Positions 21,661 through 34,572 of a stretch of DNA of 64,000 nt are shown here, in pieces (within the stretch, counting starts at the first letter, position 1; each line of letters starts with the position of its first letter). Source of the DNA: Euryodendron excelsum (lineage: Eukaryota; Streptophyta; Magnoliopsida; Ericales; Pentaphylacaceae). The stretch is from positions 17,782,501-17,846,500 of the forward strand of contig CM065385.1 of the NCBI GenBank assembly GCA_033060915.1. The letters are read 5' to 3'. The notes beneath the pieces are model-generated. The model was given only the letters and a program-made list of their open reading frames with translations, was not told the DNA's origin and ran no database searches. The position numbers were made by a program, and so were the translations under genes.

Positions 21661-22552
21661 TTAAAAAGAGTTGCTTTACCAAAGGGTTTTAAGTTATGAG
21701 GTAAGATTTTTTAAAATTTTAGCAGAGTTTCGCCTTAAAAAGTCACTACCCCGAAATTTAACAAATCACAAACAAAGTCCGAGACAACCTCAAACCTTCA
21801 ACCACATCCATCAAAACAATCCCTTCCTCCACAGTACGCGGCCCTTTCTCAAACACAATTTTTAGGTAAGTTCCTTCAATTTTTCAAAATTTTTCGGTCT
21901 CATTTTATTTCCAAAATTTCACGAAAATCCCTAAAACATCCGAGAGTGTCATTGGAATTTTCCAAAAATGAGACTACAATTTTTCGGCCTTCACTAGGAC
22001 CCATTTTTTAATTTTTCTCATTTTTTCTATTTTTTGTAATTTCTAAAAATTTAAAAATTTAAAATTTTTAAAAATTATGAAATTTCATACGGTTGTTTTA
22101 CACATTTTTCTAAAGTTCCTGGTACAAGAATCACCCACAAATATGCAATGCCCAAGCCTGTAGGGGTAATTTTTCGAGTCTCGCAGGAAACCCACTTTCA
22201 CAAACATGAAGAATCATCCAAAACACACTCAAAACTCCACCAAATCACAGAAAAATACGATCATTGTGTTTTAAACATCTTAAAACATAGAATTACACTG
22301 ATCATTTGCGAAAAACGGAAATAAATGCATCAAAATCGACAAGTTTTCAAAAAAGCTAATCTTTGAAGTTTCCAACGAAAAACAAGCTTTCCAGCAAGAA
22401 TCTGACGCCGATGGCAGTTTCTGATAAGCACTCAATGTCACCTGAGACTCCTATAGCGGCCCTTGATCGAAATCTGTCCAAAATCTTTAAAAGAAAATCC
22501 TGAACTCAACTCAAAACTCACAAAATGCAATGCTGAAACGCGATCTGCTCTG
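21661..22552 (-). mobile_element. Tat internal region, no gene
   Basis: AT-rich sequence with poly-T and A/T runs near 22,000-22,100. No conserved protein on either strand. It would be part of the untranslated leader of the antisense unit if the promoter at 22,553-22,680 is real. Confidence 0.4.
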
Positions 22553-22680
22553 TTTTAATATCCATCGGTTGGCGCATATAGCAGATCCGCCAGAAGGAAA
22601 TTCCAACTGGCGCATGTGATACATGCGCCAGGGTCCGAATGGACCAAGGGCATGTAACACATGCGCCCAGCTGTTCAGCT
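22553..22680 (-). promoter_or_regulatory. Putative antisense promoter with LTR-type palindromes
   Basis: A perfect 25-bp palindrome at 22,607-22,631 (arms CTGGCGCATGT and ACATGCGCCAG, spacer GAT) is flanked by weaker relatives at 22,571-22,591 and 22,648-22,668. On the minus strand ATATTAAAA (22,561-22,553) follows about 10 bp after the cassette. The + side has no TATA-like sequence. The palindrome matches the words used in this element's own LTR promoter (5907, 24,372). I infer a promoter for the antisense PMD unit. Confidence 0.45.
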
Positions 22681-22989
22681 TCCCGCCAAAATTAGTTTTC
22701 AAACCCCCGAGCACCAGGATTTGTTTTCTAGACTTTCAAGAGCCGAAAATCAAGCTCTCAACATTCATCTTCAAAAATCAAATGATCTGGACCAAACCGT
22801 GTCAAACCGGCAACTCAAATCTCAATCAAAATTTTCAAAATGCAAGGTTTTTTGAACTTCAAAATCTCCCACACTGGCAACTAGCAAGAGGTCCCGGAGC
22901 ATTCCGAACTTACCAACACATCGTCCCTCCGATCGCCTTGCAACCAAAAAGGGATTCTTACTTTGTTATTTTTCTGCCTTCGACAAGCA
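22681..22989 (+). mobile_element. Tat internal 3' region, no gene
   Basis: About 300 bp between the palindrome cassette and the polypurine tract. A reading frame spans it but has no recognisable domain and runs on into the LTR, so I do not call a gene. Confidence 0.4.
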
Positions 22990-23011
22990 AAGACAGAAAA
23001 ATAGGGGCAGC
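22990..23011 (+). other. Polypurine tract
   Basis: AGACAGAAAAATAGGGGCAG, followed by one C, directly precedes the TGTAAGCACC start of the 3' LTR. This is the usual site of plus-strand priming. Confidence 0.7.
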
Positions 23012-26000
23012 TGTAAGCACCCCATTTTTGCCCGCTCGGCAATCTCCAGCCCGACCGGGCTTGGTTTCAAAACACTGCAACACATGCAAGCTCAAGACGA
23101 GCCCTTCAATCTCTAATCTAGCCAACTGGTAGCTTCTCAGGCCCACAAGGACCCACTGGAATCATAAGCACCATCACTCCAGGTAGCTTTTCGAACCAGG
23201 TGGTCTCGGAAACCAACGCCATCCAGGTAGCTTCCCGAGATCGAGCGATCTCGGGAACCAACACCTTGTAAAAATTTCAGATGGTTCATTTCTGGCGCCT
23301 GCTAGCCCGTCAATGTAGAATGTCCGTTATTCAGTAGTTCTCCGGGACCATGGGCTCTCGGAGACCAACACCACCCTCACAGGTAGCTTTCTGAGACCGG
23401 GCATTCTCAGGAACCAACACCACCCCACAGGTAGCTCTATGACCAGGCATTCTTAGAGACCAACACCGCACAGGTAGTTTTCTGAGACAGGGCTATCTCG
23501 GAAACCAACACCTAGGTCAACACTGGCGCCTACTAGCCCGACTCGCTGAAAAATGACAAAACCTACCCCTTGGGCCTCCAAGCACCTTTTGAGAAAGTTT
23601 AAAATCCCTCAAAACAGTAAAAGTTTCCTGGAGCGTGTCGCAGACGCTCCGCCTAAATTATCTCTTCCCCCCGATTCCCTGGTTATAACGCATCGTCAAA
23701 TACTTGAGAAAAGCGTAAATCAGGAAATTCTTGAAAGTTAATCCATAGATCTTTCCATCAGTACAACTCAATCAAATAGATCGCTTTCCAAAGCCCTTCA
23801 TCATATGACGCAAATACTGTAACTTCTAGCAACCCCTGAAACGTCTCACAAACGCTCCGCCTAGATTGACTTTTCCACCGATTCCTCGATTGCAACGTAC
23901 CATCAAACGACTTAAGAAATGCGTAAATCTAAGAATTCTCGAAAGTATTTTCAAAGTACTTTCCATCAGTACGGTCCGATCAAAAAGATCACTTACCGAA
24001 GGCCTCAATCAAATGACACGAAAATAGCTACTTTCAAACACCCTCGGAGCGTATCACAGACGCTCCGCAAAGATGTCCTTTTATGCACGCTTCCCGAGAC
24101 AATATCCCACTCTTCTGAACACAATTCAAACTTTTCGAACACATGAAACTTCACGAAAAGCCCTAGGAGAACATCGTGGGTGCAGCCGACTCTCACGAAA
24201 CCTTCCCGGCTGGCTCAATTATCAAGGAAAAGTTTAAACGAACATTCCCGGTGATGGAGCGTATGCTACATGCGCTCAAATTTTGATCAGATCGACAAAA
24301 TTTTAATCAACGGTCGAGATTTAACCAGTACACAGGGTGTCACGTATCATTCTGGCAATGAAACAGTACCTGCGCATGTGCTACATGCGCCAGGGCAAAA
24401 TTTGGCTAGGCGCCTGTAGCACATGCGCTAGGCTTGTTCTAGGTTGCCTACAAATACCAGACCCCCCCCCTTTGTATATTCCAACTCTGAAATTGATGCG
24501 AAACTCTACTGAAACTGCTCCAAAACTTTGAATCTCTATACACACTCCACCCCTCCAACCCTTAGGCTAGATTTCACCACCCTAAAGGCCATACACTTCA
24601 CTTGCTTAGCCTTATACACCATTAAACACTCCCTTCCAGCCCTTCAAGCCTTCTTGAAGTCATTCAAGCTCCAATCAAGACATCCATTAAAGACTATAAG
24701 TGTATTGAAGGCAAAAGGTGGTATCCCATCTACATTTTTGTTTTCCCCCACTCTTCTTTTCTCTCTCCTAGCCTACTTAGGCTATTCTCTATTTTAATCC
24801 CCATCTACAACCCCCCATTCTTGCATGCTTGAGCCAAGAGGGCTCTTAGATCATGCCTAGAGGAAAGCAAGTGAAAGCTACCGTGTAAGGGGATCTCTCA
24901 CTAGCCTACTTTAAGATGGTATGACCTAGGAGCCCCTTGTTTATGTGGTATAGCCTAAAAGCCTTATCTGTGATCATGACCCCTTGCATATTACTATTTT
25001 GATCATGCTTGCGTGCTTGGTTTCATTTTTATGCTTATTACCATGTTCTACAATGCTTACATTACTCTTAGTTTCATACCATTTCCAAGCTCTATATTTC
25101 TTTCAAAAATAGTTCCAAGGATTGGCTCTTTAAAGTTTAGGATGGGACATTAGAAATCATGCCCTAAAAGATCCCCTACTAACCCTTAACTCTCTTTTTG
25201 GCATCATGGCATTTTGACTTGCATAAGAATTTTTTTCAAGCTCTCCAAATTTCAAGGTTTCCATTCTTTTAAGTTTAGTAGATAAAATGGCCCCATGGAG
25301 CCCTCTCTTGAGTGGTCTCCCTTTTATTTGGCATAAGAACCCTCTCTTGATGGAATAGTCTCCTTGGAAAATGGTTTTCAAAATTCTTTTCCAAAGATGG
25401 TTTCTAAAAATTCATTCTCTCCATCTTTTCATTAAAAATGGTGCTTCAAAAAATTGTTATCATGTTAATTTTTGACCTCTTACACTCTTGTCAAGATAAT
25501 GGTTATAATAGCCATGAGGGAGCCTTCCTTAGAATGGCCTCCAAGCACCACCCATACAAATCATACTCTTGGCTATAATCAAAATTTTTATGGAAATGAT
25601 CTTCAAAAAGATGCCTTACCAAAGTTCATTGCATAACATATTTTGTTTTGCAAAACTTTTTCTAAAAGTGCATCAAACAACTTTTCAAAAATCATCTTCC
25701 AATTTAACCCTAGTTTAACTTGACCTTAGTTGACCAACCCTAGGTTAACTTAACCCTAGTTATCCAACCCTAAATTAACTTGACCTAGTTCATTCACCTT
25801 AAGTTAACTTAACCCTAGTTAGTTAACCCTAAGTCATCTTACTCTTAGGTTAACCCTACCCTAGTTAGTCAACCCTAGTCCAACCTAACCTTAGGTCACT
25901 CCTAACCATAGGCTGACACAACACAGGTTAATATGCTTCAAGGTTTCAACTCATAAACCCTTCTTAAATGATCTTTCAATTTTAAACTTTACCCATTACT

Positions 26001-26345
26001 CATTTTTCTAAGACCTTCTACTCTCTTGAGATTTCAAAAAGCCAAGTCCATAACCTCTTCAAACCCCTTACGCTCCAACTTCAAGGCATTTTCAAAAATA
26101 TTTTTAAAGAGTCACAAACTTAAGGTGTCCCTAGCCCTCTTATGGTTAAGGACCCAAAGGAAGATGATATATCAACAGAAACCTCCAAAGTTGTCCGTAT
26201 TAGGACTCTAAACCCTTAGCCGTTTTCAAAAACCACTTTTAAAAACTAATTTATCAAAACATTCCAAGGTCATACCTCTAAAGTTTTCAAAATAAAACTT
26301 CAAAAACACTCTCAAACTCTCTTGATTTACTACAAAGCATTTACC
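23012..26345 (+). mobile_element. 3' LTR of the Tat element, truncated
   Basis: Starts TGTAAGCACCCC after a polypurine tract and aligns with 4172 to about 7912 of the 5' LTR, including the ~210-bp units, palindromes (24,372-24,428), poly-C run and CTAGGTTAACTT repeats. It has a deletion of about 385 bp near 23,615 and stops at about 26,345, where LINE sequence begins. The two LTRs differ at many sites, so the insertion is old. The 3' end with its hairpins, and the right target duplication, are lost. Confidence 0.85.
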
Positions 26346-26687
26346 CAAGCAAGCCCGAGAAAGAACAAAGATGGGAAGGAAAGCTGCTTAAGGAGGGGAG
26401 TCTACCCAAGCAACCTTGCATCTAGATTTCAACCCAATTCATCAAGTCAGAGAGGCGATAAACTGATATTGTACATGCGAGCTACATCACATAAGCAGAG
26501 AAGTGAATGAGTGTGCTAATCAATTGGCCTAAGATGTACTCAGCAGTTCTCAAAACATGGAAATTCTGCTTGACTCTCCTGTCTCTTCAAAAATGGTTAG
26601 TAATGGATACTACTAAGTGGGGTTGCCCAAGAAGGATGCATGGTTAGTTAGGCTTAGCCTTGTCTTTGTACCAAAAAAAAAAAAAAA
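26346..26687 (+). mobile_element. 5'-truncated LINE 3' end
   Basis: HISREVNECANQLA at 26,488-26,529, followed by TAA, matches the C-terminal RNase H motif of plant LINE elements (REANxxAD-like). A TGA replaces a codon a little upstream, so it is dead. About 140 bp of 3' UTR and a poly-A tail (26,673-26,687) follow. The left edge abuts the truncated LTR. No clear target duplication is visible. Confidence 0.6.
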
Positions 26688-28011
26688 CAAAATATCTCAC
26701 TTGTGAACAGGTAATACGTATTTCAAAATTTTAATTATTGAAATTGCAAAAAACCGATTGGTAACCATTCTGTTAGAATTACATACACTGCCAAAGATGA
26801 TTTATGGAGCTTGAAAGAAAAATTGAGAATAAATATTTAAGAAAATTTAGGTTTTTATTTTTATGGAATTTTTGCAGTTATTTTTATGTATTTAATCATT
26901 TTATAATGATATCATGGTTCAACTCTAGTTTGATTTCAATACCTGACGGTTGAACCAATGACCCGTGACTCAGTCCTTTTTTGGTTTCGCTCGACGGTTC
27001 AGGTTTCAAAATTGTAAGGGTAGCCATGAGCCCGAGAGCTTGATAGGCCCACTCAAGCTCACCCATAAATTATAGGACTGGAAATTTTTTTTAGGCTCAA
27101 TTAGTTTAATGGGCAGGTTTGCGAATTATCTTTAAAGCCCGGCCCAATCCAAAATATATATAACATAATATATATTTAATATTTTCATATTATATATATG
27201 TATATGTAATTTAATTTAATGTTATTCAATATTATTTATACAAAAAAATTATTTATTAAACAAATTTTATGTTAAATAGGTGGATTTAGACGGACTTGAA
27301 ATTTAGTTTTGAGCCTGATAAGAATTTTATTTTGTGTAGGCTCGACCCAAGCCCGAGCCCGACCCGTCCAATTTCCACCCCAAAGTAGTACGGAGTTTTC
27401 AGTAGTCATGTCTATATATCGTGACATGTAGCATTTTATTATATCAATAACTTGAATTTGTTACGAAATAAAGAGACTTTAAGAAAAAAATATCACATGA
27501 CAAAATTTGATAAGAAATAATAACAAAAAGTTTCATATTTCTAACCACTAGATGTTTGAGAGATATTAATTTTAAAATAAAACACTCATTATACAAATTT
27601 TTAGTTACAAATATGCCGCTACCTACCACCATTGCCATATCATTGTTGTTGAGTTTTACAGGGTTTTTGAAAAAAAAAAATAGCATTATCCTAAAATTTA
27701 ACTATTACAAGTGAATTATTTTTTACCTTTTATGTCCCAAAAAAACAAATGCCTATTTTCGTTTCTCAAACACAATGCAAGTTATGCTGGGCCTTGAAGC
27801 GTGTGTTGCACCATTTCGGTTGTTTTCGTTTCTTTACTTGGACAGCCCTTCTTCAACAACAGGTCACGATCAAATCCCTCGGCTGTCACCGGAGTTGGAT
27901 TCGTTTGGTGGGCTCTGGACTGAGCACCCATGGCGCACGATAACATTCGCGCCCATGTCTGAGGTCTCGCGGTAGTGATTCTAGTGAAGCGATCAAAGGA
28001 GACAGAGAGAG
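26688..28011 (+). other. Spacer and upstream region of the WD40 gene
   Basis: AT-rich with a hAT-like remnant (27,015-27,383). I see no ORF of note. TGGGCC at about 27,788 is a site-II-like element, common in housekeeping promoters. There is no clear TATA box near the start. The last ~300 bp are more GC-rich and probably hold the 5' UTR. Confidence 0.45.
27015..27383. mobile_element. hAT-like non-autonomous element remnant
   Basis: The left end TAAGGGTAGCCATGAGCCCG and the inverted right end TTGGGGTGGAAATTGGAC both resemble the TAGGGGTGGCAATGG type of hAT termini, and GCCCG-rich subterminal words are present on both sides. The flanking 8-mers (CAAAATTG and AGTAGTAC) do not match, so the call is tentative. 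Confidence 0.35.
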
Positions 28012-28227
28012 ATGAGCGGAGGAGTGGGGGAACTGCCAAGGAAGGAGGCGAACGTGCTGAGAGGGCACGAGGGGGCAGTGTTGGCGGCGAGGTTCAACGG
28101 GGACGGGAGTTATTGCCTGAGCTGTGGCAAGGACAGGACCATACGCCTCTGGAATCCCCACCGTGGCATCCACATCAAGACCTACAAATCCCACGGCCGT
28201 GAAGTCCGCGACGTCCATTGCACCCGG

Positions 28228-28287
<60 letters not shown>

Positions 28288-31200
28288 AGAAAATTTTTAT
28301 CGATTTATATAGAGAAAATTTACATAATTACACTGTTGTTCCATGTTATTCGTTGGTATTTGGTTTTCGTATTAGCTTGACTTGATTGAAGGTTTACCGC
28401 AAACCCTAATACCCTATGATAACAATAATAATAATAACCTGTCAGCTCCATTTCTTTTGCTGAGGGAGTGGAAGGAAAGAGAAAGTGATTTCCATAGGTT
28501 GGGTATCATGTTAGAATGCAACACTAGTGGGAATTGTCAAATTTTGGTTACTCATGTGAGCCTGCCGTTCAAGTCCTCTATGCACTTTATTTTATTTATT
28601 GCCTTTTTAACTGTTGTGGTTGGGGTAACGCTTTAAGTTTAATTGACTTGTGTGAAATTGGTTGCATTTCGGTGAAAAATTTTCTTGTGAGCGTGTGCAA
28701 TGCTAATTTTTGTATCCTTCTTATAAACAAAATCTTATTCTAGAATGTTCAAATGCAATTCGTGTGCAGTATATCCGTTTACTTGGAGCATAAACTTGGA
28801 TGAGCTGAAAGTGCCTTCCTTCATTTGAGCTTCAAACCATCTAAATTATGTAATTATATGGTATTATTCGTAACAAATCTTCTCCCAGTGTACTCTAGTG
28901 ACCATTCTCAACTATTTTTTTGTCGTTTCGTATTTTTTTTTTTTCCTTGTCTGTGTGTGTGTGTGTTGCTGTTGTCTCACGCGGGTGGGAGGGCTGTTGG
29001 TTGTGGTAATATTGATTTGTCCTCTTTTGGGTTATTTGGAATTTAGTAAACTATACCAATCATTCAAGAACGGTGAACACTGAACATAACTTCGCTAGAA
29101 TGAGTGACCAACTAAACCATGTTCTGTTCATTTACAAAATTTTTTCATTTTTTTCCCTTATTGAGACTCTAGATTTCAGATGGCAAGCTTTAGAATGAAA
29201 CCATTTATTGTGATGCTTTTCCTTGTTAATAATTTAATAATGTTAACATCTCAAATTGTTACATTACATGTATACTATAATGATAGTATGTGATGTTTTC
29301 CTTTCTTCATTTTTTCGTTGTTAACATACTTGTAAGTGAAGGATCCCTGGTGAGACACAAGCCTAGCTAGGAAAATCCTAAGAATAAGCTGAATAAAAAA
29401 TTATAAAATGAGTATTCTAAACCATTTGTGTACATCTTACGTGATAAACATTTGTGAAAAGTTATTGTACTTATACTTAAGTAGGCCCTTTAATACCATA
29501 ATGTATCAATAAAGTTTTTCTCTGAAATAGTAGTGTCTTTGACTTCAAATGGACAACGCAGAAGTTTGGGAAACCAGGGATGAGTTTTGTTGCTCATCAT
29601 CAGAGCCACCTTTTAAAGTTTGACCTTTATGCATAATTATAATTGGTATGCATGTTAGTTACCAGGGGCAGGGCCAAAAGAATCTACCTCATTGGGGGTT
29701 TCTTTTTTCTTTTTGAATTGGTACTTGATGGCTATGATTTATTTAACATTTAACAAAATTACTTATTAGTAGTGATTTAAAGAAAAATGAGTACAAAGAA
29801 TAAAAATTGAGAAGGAAGAGGCAAAAAACAGAGGGTGCAGTAGATCTTCTAAGCCTCTCATTAAGAGGGGAAGAAGGGCAGAAAAGGATTACAGAGAGGG
29901 AGGCACAATGGTGGAGTTCCATACTCCTGAAGTATAAGAGAAAACAGATAAGATACATAAGAGTTATGTTGCATGGACTCGATACAGTTGTTGGGTGCAT
30001 TCGTGTCCAAGTGTTCAGGGACACGGTAAATGTCCATATTTCTTAATATACTTATTTTATTTTGTAAGATAAAATACAATTTACAAGGTGTTATAGTGCA
30101 ATTCATGAATAATATTGGAGTTTTATGCATATTTTTATGGGAAACTCAAATTACTAAACATTCTTATTTGGTTAATGTCTAAGAATACATATCAGATTCA
30201 TATCCCTATCCATATCCTTACCCAAGTGTCAGAGTGCAAGTATCAAGCGTCCGACACGGATATTTCATGCATTTTAGAAGAGTCTGTGTCACATATCAGA
30301 TTCATTTTAGAAGAGTCCAGGGTAATCAAATTTTATACCAATACTACTTATCCATCGGCTTCAGAAAACCCCAGAAACTAGTAGACAATGCCTAAATACT
30401 TCGCACCCATTGTTAAGGATATTCTGTTGTAAAACCCTTAAAACATCCAAAAATAAAACCAAACACAGAACTGAGACTACTGTAAGTTAGTTGTATTGCC
30501 CATTATCTGCCTGTTGTCCCATGTCAAATGTGCCTTTAAATGTTTGTTTCTGTGGTGGAGACCCCTGTGATTGAAGGGCTGTGTTTCAGGATATATTAAT
30601 TGGTGTGTTATATCTTTCTAATTTCACCTTCTTTTTTTTTGTGTAATACTTATGGACGTTTGTTCCTCGGCTACAAGATAATGCAAATAATGAGAATTAT
30701 TAAAGTGCCCAAAATCTCCTATTGTTGATAAAATTAAAATAAAAAATAAAAACTCTATTTAAAACTGAAATTTAGGAAAATCTCTTATTTTTTACAATAA
30801 GTTCTATATCTGATGATGTCTTTTTCTAAATTTGACATCAACACATTGTTCAAGTTCAAACTTTTTTGGAATTTGCAAAACAGAACCAGCGTAAATGCAT
30901 CTAATCTGATTTATTTGTGTTAAGGAAAGCAATCAATTCCAGCCACATTATTCGTCTTGAGTTCTCAAGTAACTAAACTTTCAAATATAAACATGGAGCA
31001 ACTGTTTTCAGTCAAAAATCCATCAATTTTATTTTTATGGCAATTAAAGAAAAAAATTAGAAGTTGCAAAGCAAGTATAAAATAGTAGGTTGACACCCAA
31101 AGAATTTGAGATAGCCATTGTTCTAAAATATCCAGAATTCTTAAGTATTTCTATTTTCTAAAATATGATGCACCTAAAACATTTGGTGAACAGCCAAAAT

Positions 31201-34200
31201 TGGATTATTACTTCTTGGATGAAGATGATAAACTCTTTATTATTTACATATGCATGCACACATTTCTCAATAAGAAGTTGTTGTATTGTAGGGATAACTC
31301 CAAACTATGTTCTTGTGGTGGTGATCGACAAGTCTTTTATTGGGATGTAGCAACTGGTCATGTAATTCGAAAATTTCGTGGCCATGACAGTGAGGTTTGT
31401 GAAAGTTCATTTTCCTCTCATAATTCTCTAACTTATTAAATGGCTTTATTACCACCCTCTTTTCATTTGATGCTCAGTAAGGTAGTGACGTTTCCAGAAA
31501 ACAATATCATTGTTGATTCAGCTAAATTTATTTGGAAACTGCACTCTTTCCACCATTCCAATAATTTAGAGAGCTTAAAATCTTGCTACAGGGTTTAAAG
31601 GAACAAACCAGAGTTCATAATGAAGATATTTGCCAGTGTATCTGCCAACAATGAAACACTCTATATCTATTCTTAGTTCTTGAATGGTGAGGGTTAAAGT
31701 TTGACAGCCAAGGTGCTAGTCTATTTCCTTCCTTGTCAAAAGTGTTGCCATTCTAGTATTAAGCATAGATATAAAGGTGCTTCATAACTGGTAGATACTC
31801 TAGCAAATATCTCCGTATGAACACTGGTATTTTCCTCTAAACCCTGTAGAATGTGAAACAGCAATGCTCTTTCCAGTTATCTTTCTTTGAAATTGTTTGG
31901 TGATTTGAAATTTCTTAAAAAATATAGAAACTTCTTCAAGGAATGGCAAACAGCAAAATAAATAAATGGTTGACAGATATAAAATACATCAGCCTGAAAT
32001 ATGGAGGTCCAAGTCTTTTTTTATCGTTACTGTTTGTGAGCGATAAAATTATATATCTGGTGCATTGCACCTACTTATCCTTCCCCCTCTTTTAACCATT
32101 TTTTGCTTACTATTTCTCCTTTACCAGGTGAATGCTGTAAAGTTCAATGAGTATGCATCTGTCGTAGTATCAGCAGGTTATGATCGTTCAGTGCGTGCTT
32201 GGGACTGCAGATCTCACAGCACTGAGCCAATTCAGGTCAACTCTCTCTCTCTCTCTCACTCTCTCTCTCTGTGAACATCATGAGGGACCGTAAATTGCAT
32301 ATGCTGACTTGTCTTCCACAAATTCTGGTTGATGTGCAGATCATTGACACATTTTTGGACAGTGTGATGTCTGTTTGTTTAACAAAAAGTGAAATTACTG
32401 CTGGAAGTGTTGATGGAACTATTCGAACATTTGACATTCGAATTGGTAGGTACGTAACAATGTAGCAATAAAATCATGAAACCACTTGTTTTGGCCCAAT
32501 ATTTAAAGGAGGTTTATTGAGTGTGCTTTATTCTTCTGGGACACCTTTTGATAGAGAAATATCTGATGACCTGGGGCAACCTGTCAACTGTATCTCTCTT
32601 TCAAATGATGGTAACTGTGTATTAGCCAGTTGCCTAGATTCTACTCTGCGTCTTCTGGACAGGTAATTTCTCTTCCGTCTTTTCTTATGTTCTTACTTCT
32701 TACTATAATATTATTTCTGACCTTGCCCACCTCTTGACTTTTTCTTTTGCATGACAGGTCTACCGGTGAGCTACTGCAAGAGTATAAAGGCCACACTTGC
32801 AAGGTCAGCACAGGGGCCTGGTTCTAAAACTTATTTTGGTGTTTTGGTTCTTTAATCATCGTGGTTATTAGGTCAAACATGTTTATCTTCAATGTTGAAC
32901 TGTTCACTTATATATGCTGTTAAGTTTCAAACGATTTTCCTGTACACTAATCCAGCCTGTCTTGACTTCTGTATCTAATTTTCAAATATTAATAACCACC
33001 CTAATTTTTCTGCTTTCGGTACTTCTCCATCAGTCGTACAAGATGGATTGCTGCCTTACAAACAGTGATGCCCACATAACCGGTGGATCTGAAGATGGCT
33101 TTGTTTTCTTTTGGGACCTTGTAGATGCATCTGTAGTGTCCAGTTTCCGTGCTCATGCCTCAGTGGTATGTTTCTCATTTAGAGATGCAGTATTCCTTAA
33201 TATGATGATGAATGGTCATGATATGAGTTCTACATGTACTGATTCCTACTTGCAATTTGATTTATGTTTTCACAGTATATTCACATGTTTCCTGGAAATA
33301 AATATTTCCTCATTTGTGGAAGTTGGATACTAAATTTATTCGTTAGAACACCCTAAAGCTTGAAGAATCTTGAATTACAGATATTTTTTTCCCTAAGCAT
33401 ATATAATTTGGGAATATAAATAAGGTTTGAAGAATATTACAAATATTGTGGACAGCCATTTTAAAGAACTTATACGATTGTTAAATTTTTGCAAATAATA
33501 TGGAATCTGCATTTGTAACTTATATTTAAGAGTGTTGCCTATGACTTAATTTGTTTAGTGATCCATTGCCAATCTTATCAAGAGTGAATATACTCTATTT
33601 CTGGCTCTAGAATCTTGTCTATGTTGACAAGACAGGATGTTATGGAAATTTGTTTATAACTTTTCCTAAAGTTGGCATTGGGAGATAACCATTTATTAAG
33701 TTGTTTGACCATGGTGGTGCATTTGCAAACAGAATGCAGTTATACCTAATTCTATGTAGAAATTATGCACATACGCTGATTTTCAGAGTTTGCAGTCCTC
33801 TTTCCGCCTTTTCTCTTTCCAAGGAAGATCTTGATCATGCTCTGATATAATGATGTTGTCCTCCTTATTCAGTCAAATTTGAATTTGCATCTTGTAACAT
33901 ACCTACTTATCAAAAAAGAATTCGAACCTACCTGATTTTCATAAATTTCTTGAGTAAAACATTTAAAGCATATTAGCTAATAACAAGCATGGAGACTTCT
34001 AATAAGGTGCAAGGTGTTGTGTCCGTGTTGTCAGTGTTGAACACCAAACCTCATTAGACATATCCCGACACATGTCTGACTCGCGTTTAAACTAGTCTTG
34101 TTATTTTTTTAATTCTTTTAGAATTAAGACACACTTCAGACACTTGGAGACACTTGGGGACATGTGTCTATTGCTTACACAAATAAAACACGTATGAGTC

Positions 34201-34572
34201 TTGATGCAAATTTGAAGATATAACTTAGGATCAACGATTGAAAACAAAATAATATGAATTTATAATTTAGGCTTTTTAATTTTAGGAGCCCTAAAGGCTA
34301 AAGCTTAAAACTTCCAATAATTGATATTTGTTTTCCAAAAAGAATATATCCCTATTATTGGTTTAATTTTTATTGAGGAAGTGAACCATATCTTTGTTAT
34401 TTTCTTTTTTATTTCAAATTCTTGCTATTATTAATTTAAAAATATCTTCAAGTTCATATGTTAAGAATTTGTTGTTTTTCTTTGGCAGGTAACTAGTGTG
34501 AGTTACCACCCAAAGGACAGCTGTATGATAACTGGCTCTGTCGATGGCACCATTCGGGTTTGGAAACCTTGA
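28012..34572 (+). CDS. WDR83: WD40-repeat protein, WDR83/MORG1 homologue
   Basis: Eight exons: 28012-28226, 31292-31394, 32128-32235, 32340-32449, 32555-32662, 32758-32803, 33034-33165 and 34489-34572. All introns are GT-AG, phases agree throughout, and the 906 coding bases give 301 residues and a TGA, close to the animal protein (about 315). Seven WD blades are visible: LRGHEGAV...RTIRLWNP (16-52), SHGREVRD...VFYWDV, FRGHDSEV...SVRAWDC, GSVDGTIRTFDI, DSTLRLLDR, YKGHTCKS...FVFFWDL and SFRAHASVV...GTIRVWKP. The fold is a beta-propeller scaffold with no catalysis. In animals WDR83 is a MAPK-pathway scaffold and is also found in spliceosomes; the plant role is inferred. ATG at 28,012 is the first in frame before blade 1. 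Intron 1 is 3.1 kb, and (TC)26 starts 4 nt after its donor GT's first base. The gene looks intact. Confidence 0.95.
28231..28282 (+). repeat. (TC)26 microsatellite at the 5' end of intron 1
   Basis: Starts four bases after the first intron base (donor GTATTC). It is uninterrupted for 52 bp and likely length-polymorphic. Confidence 0.97.
29961..30328. mobile_element. MITE-like element in WDR83 intron 1
   Basis: The left end has GTTATGTTGCATGGACTC. The right end, inverted, reads GATTACCCTGGACTC. The middle carries GTGTCCAAGTGTTCAGGGACA and CGTCCGACACGG words. A related element with similar ends lies in the RBM39-like gene at 50,242-50,580. Confidence 0.45.
32245..32272 (+). repeat. CT-repeat at the 5' end of WDR83 intron 3
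   Basis: Interrupted (CT)n beginning about nine bases after the donor GTCAAC. The intron is only 104 bp, so the repeat fills about a quarter of it. Confidence 0.9.

Noticed and set aside
27886..28284. 132-codon open frame antisense to WDR83 exon 1
   Set aside because: Its start is the (GA)n complement of the microsatellite; WDR83 explains the conserved coding sense.
33190..33245. TGATGATGA and CTGA words suggesting a box C/D snoRNA in WDR83 intron 7
   Set aside because: The boxes are only about 35 nt apart, too short for a C/D snoRNA, and no terminal stem is seen.
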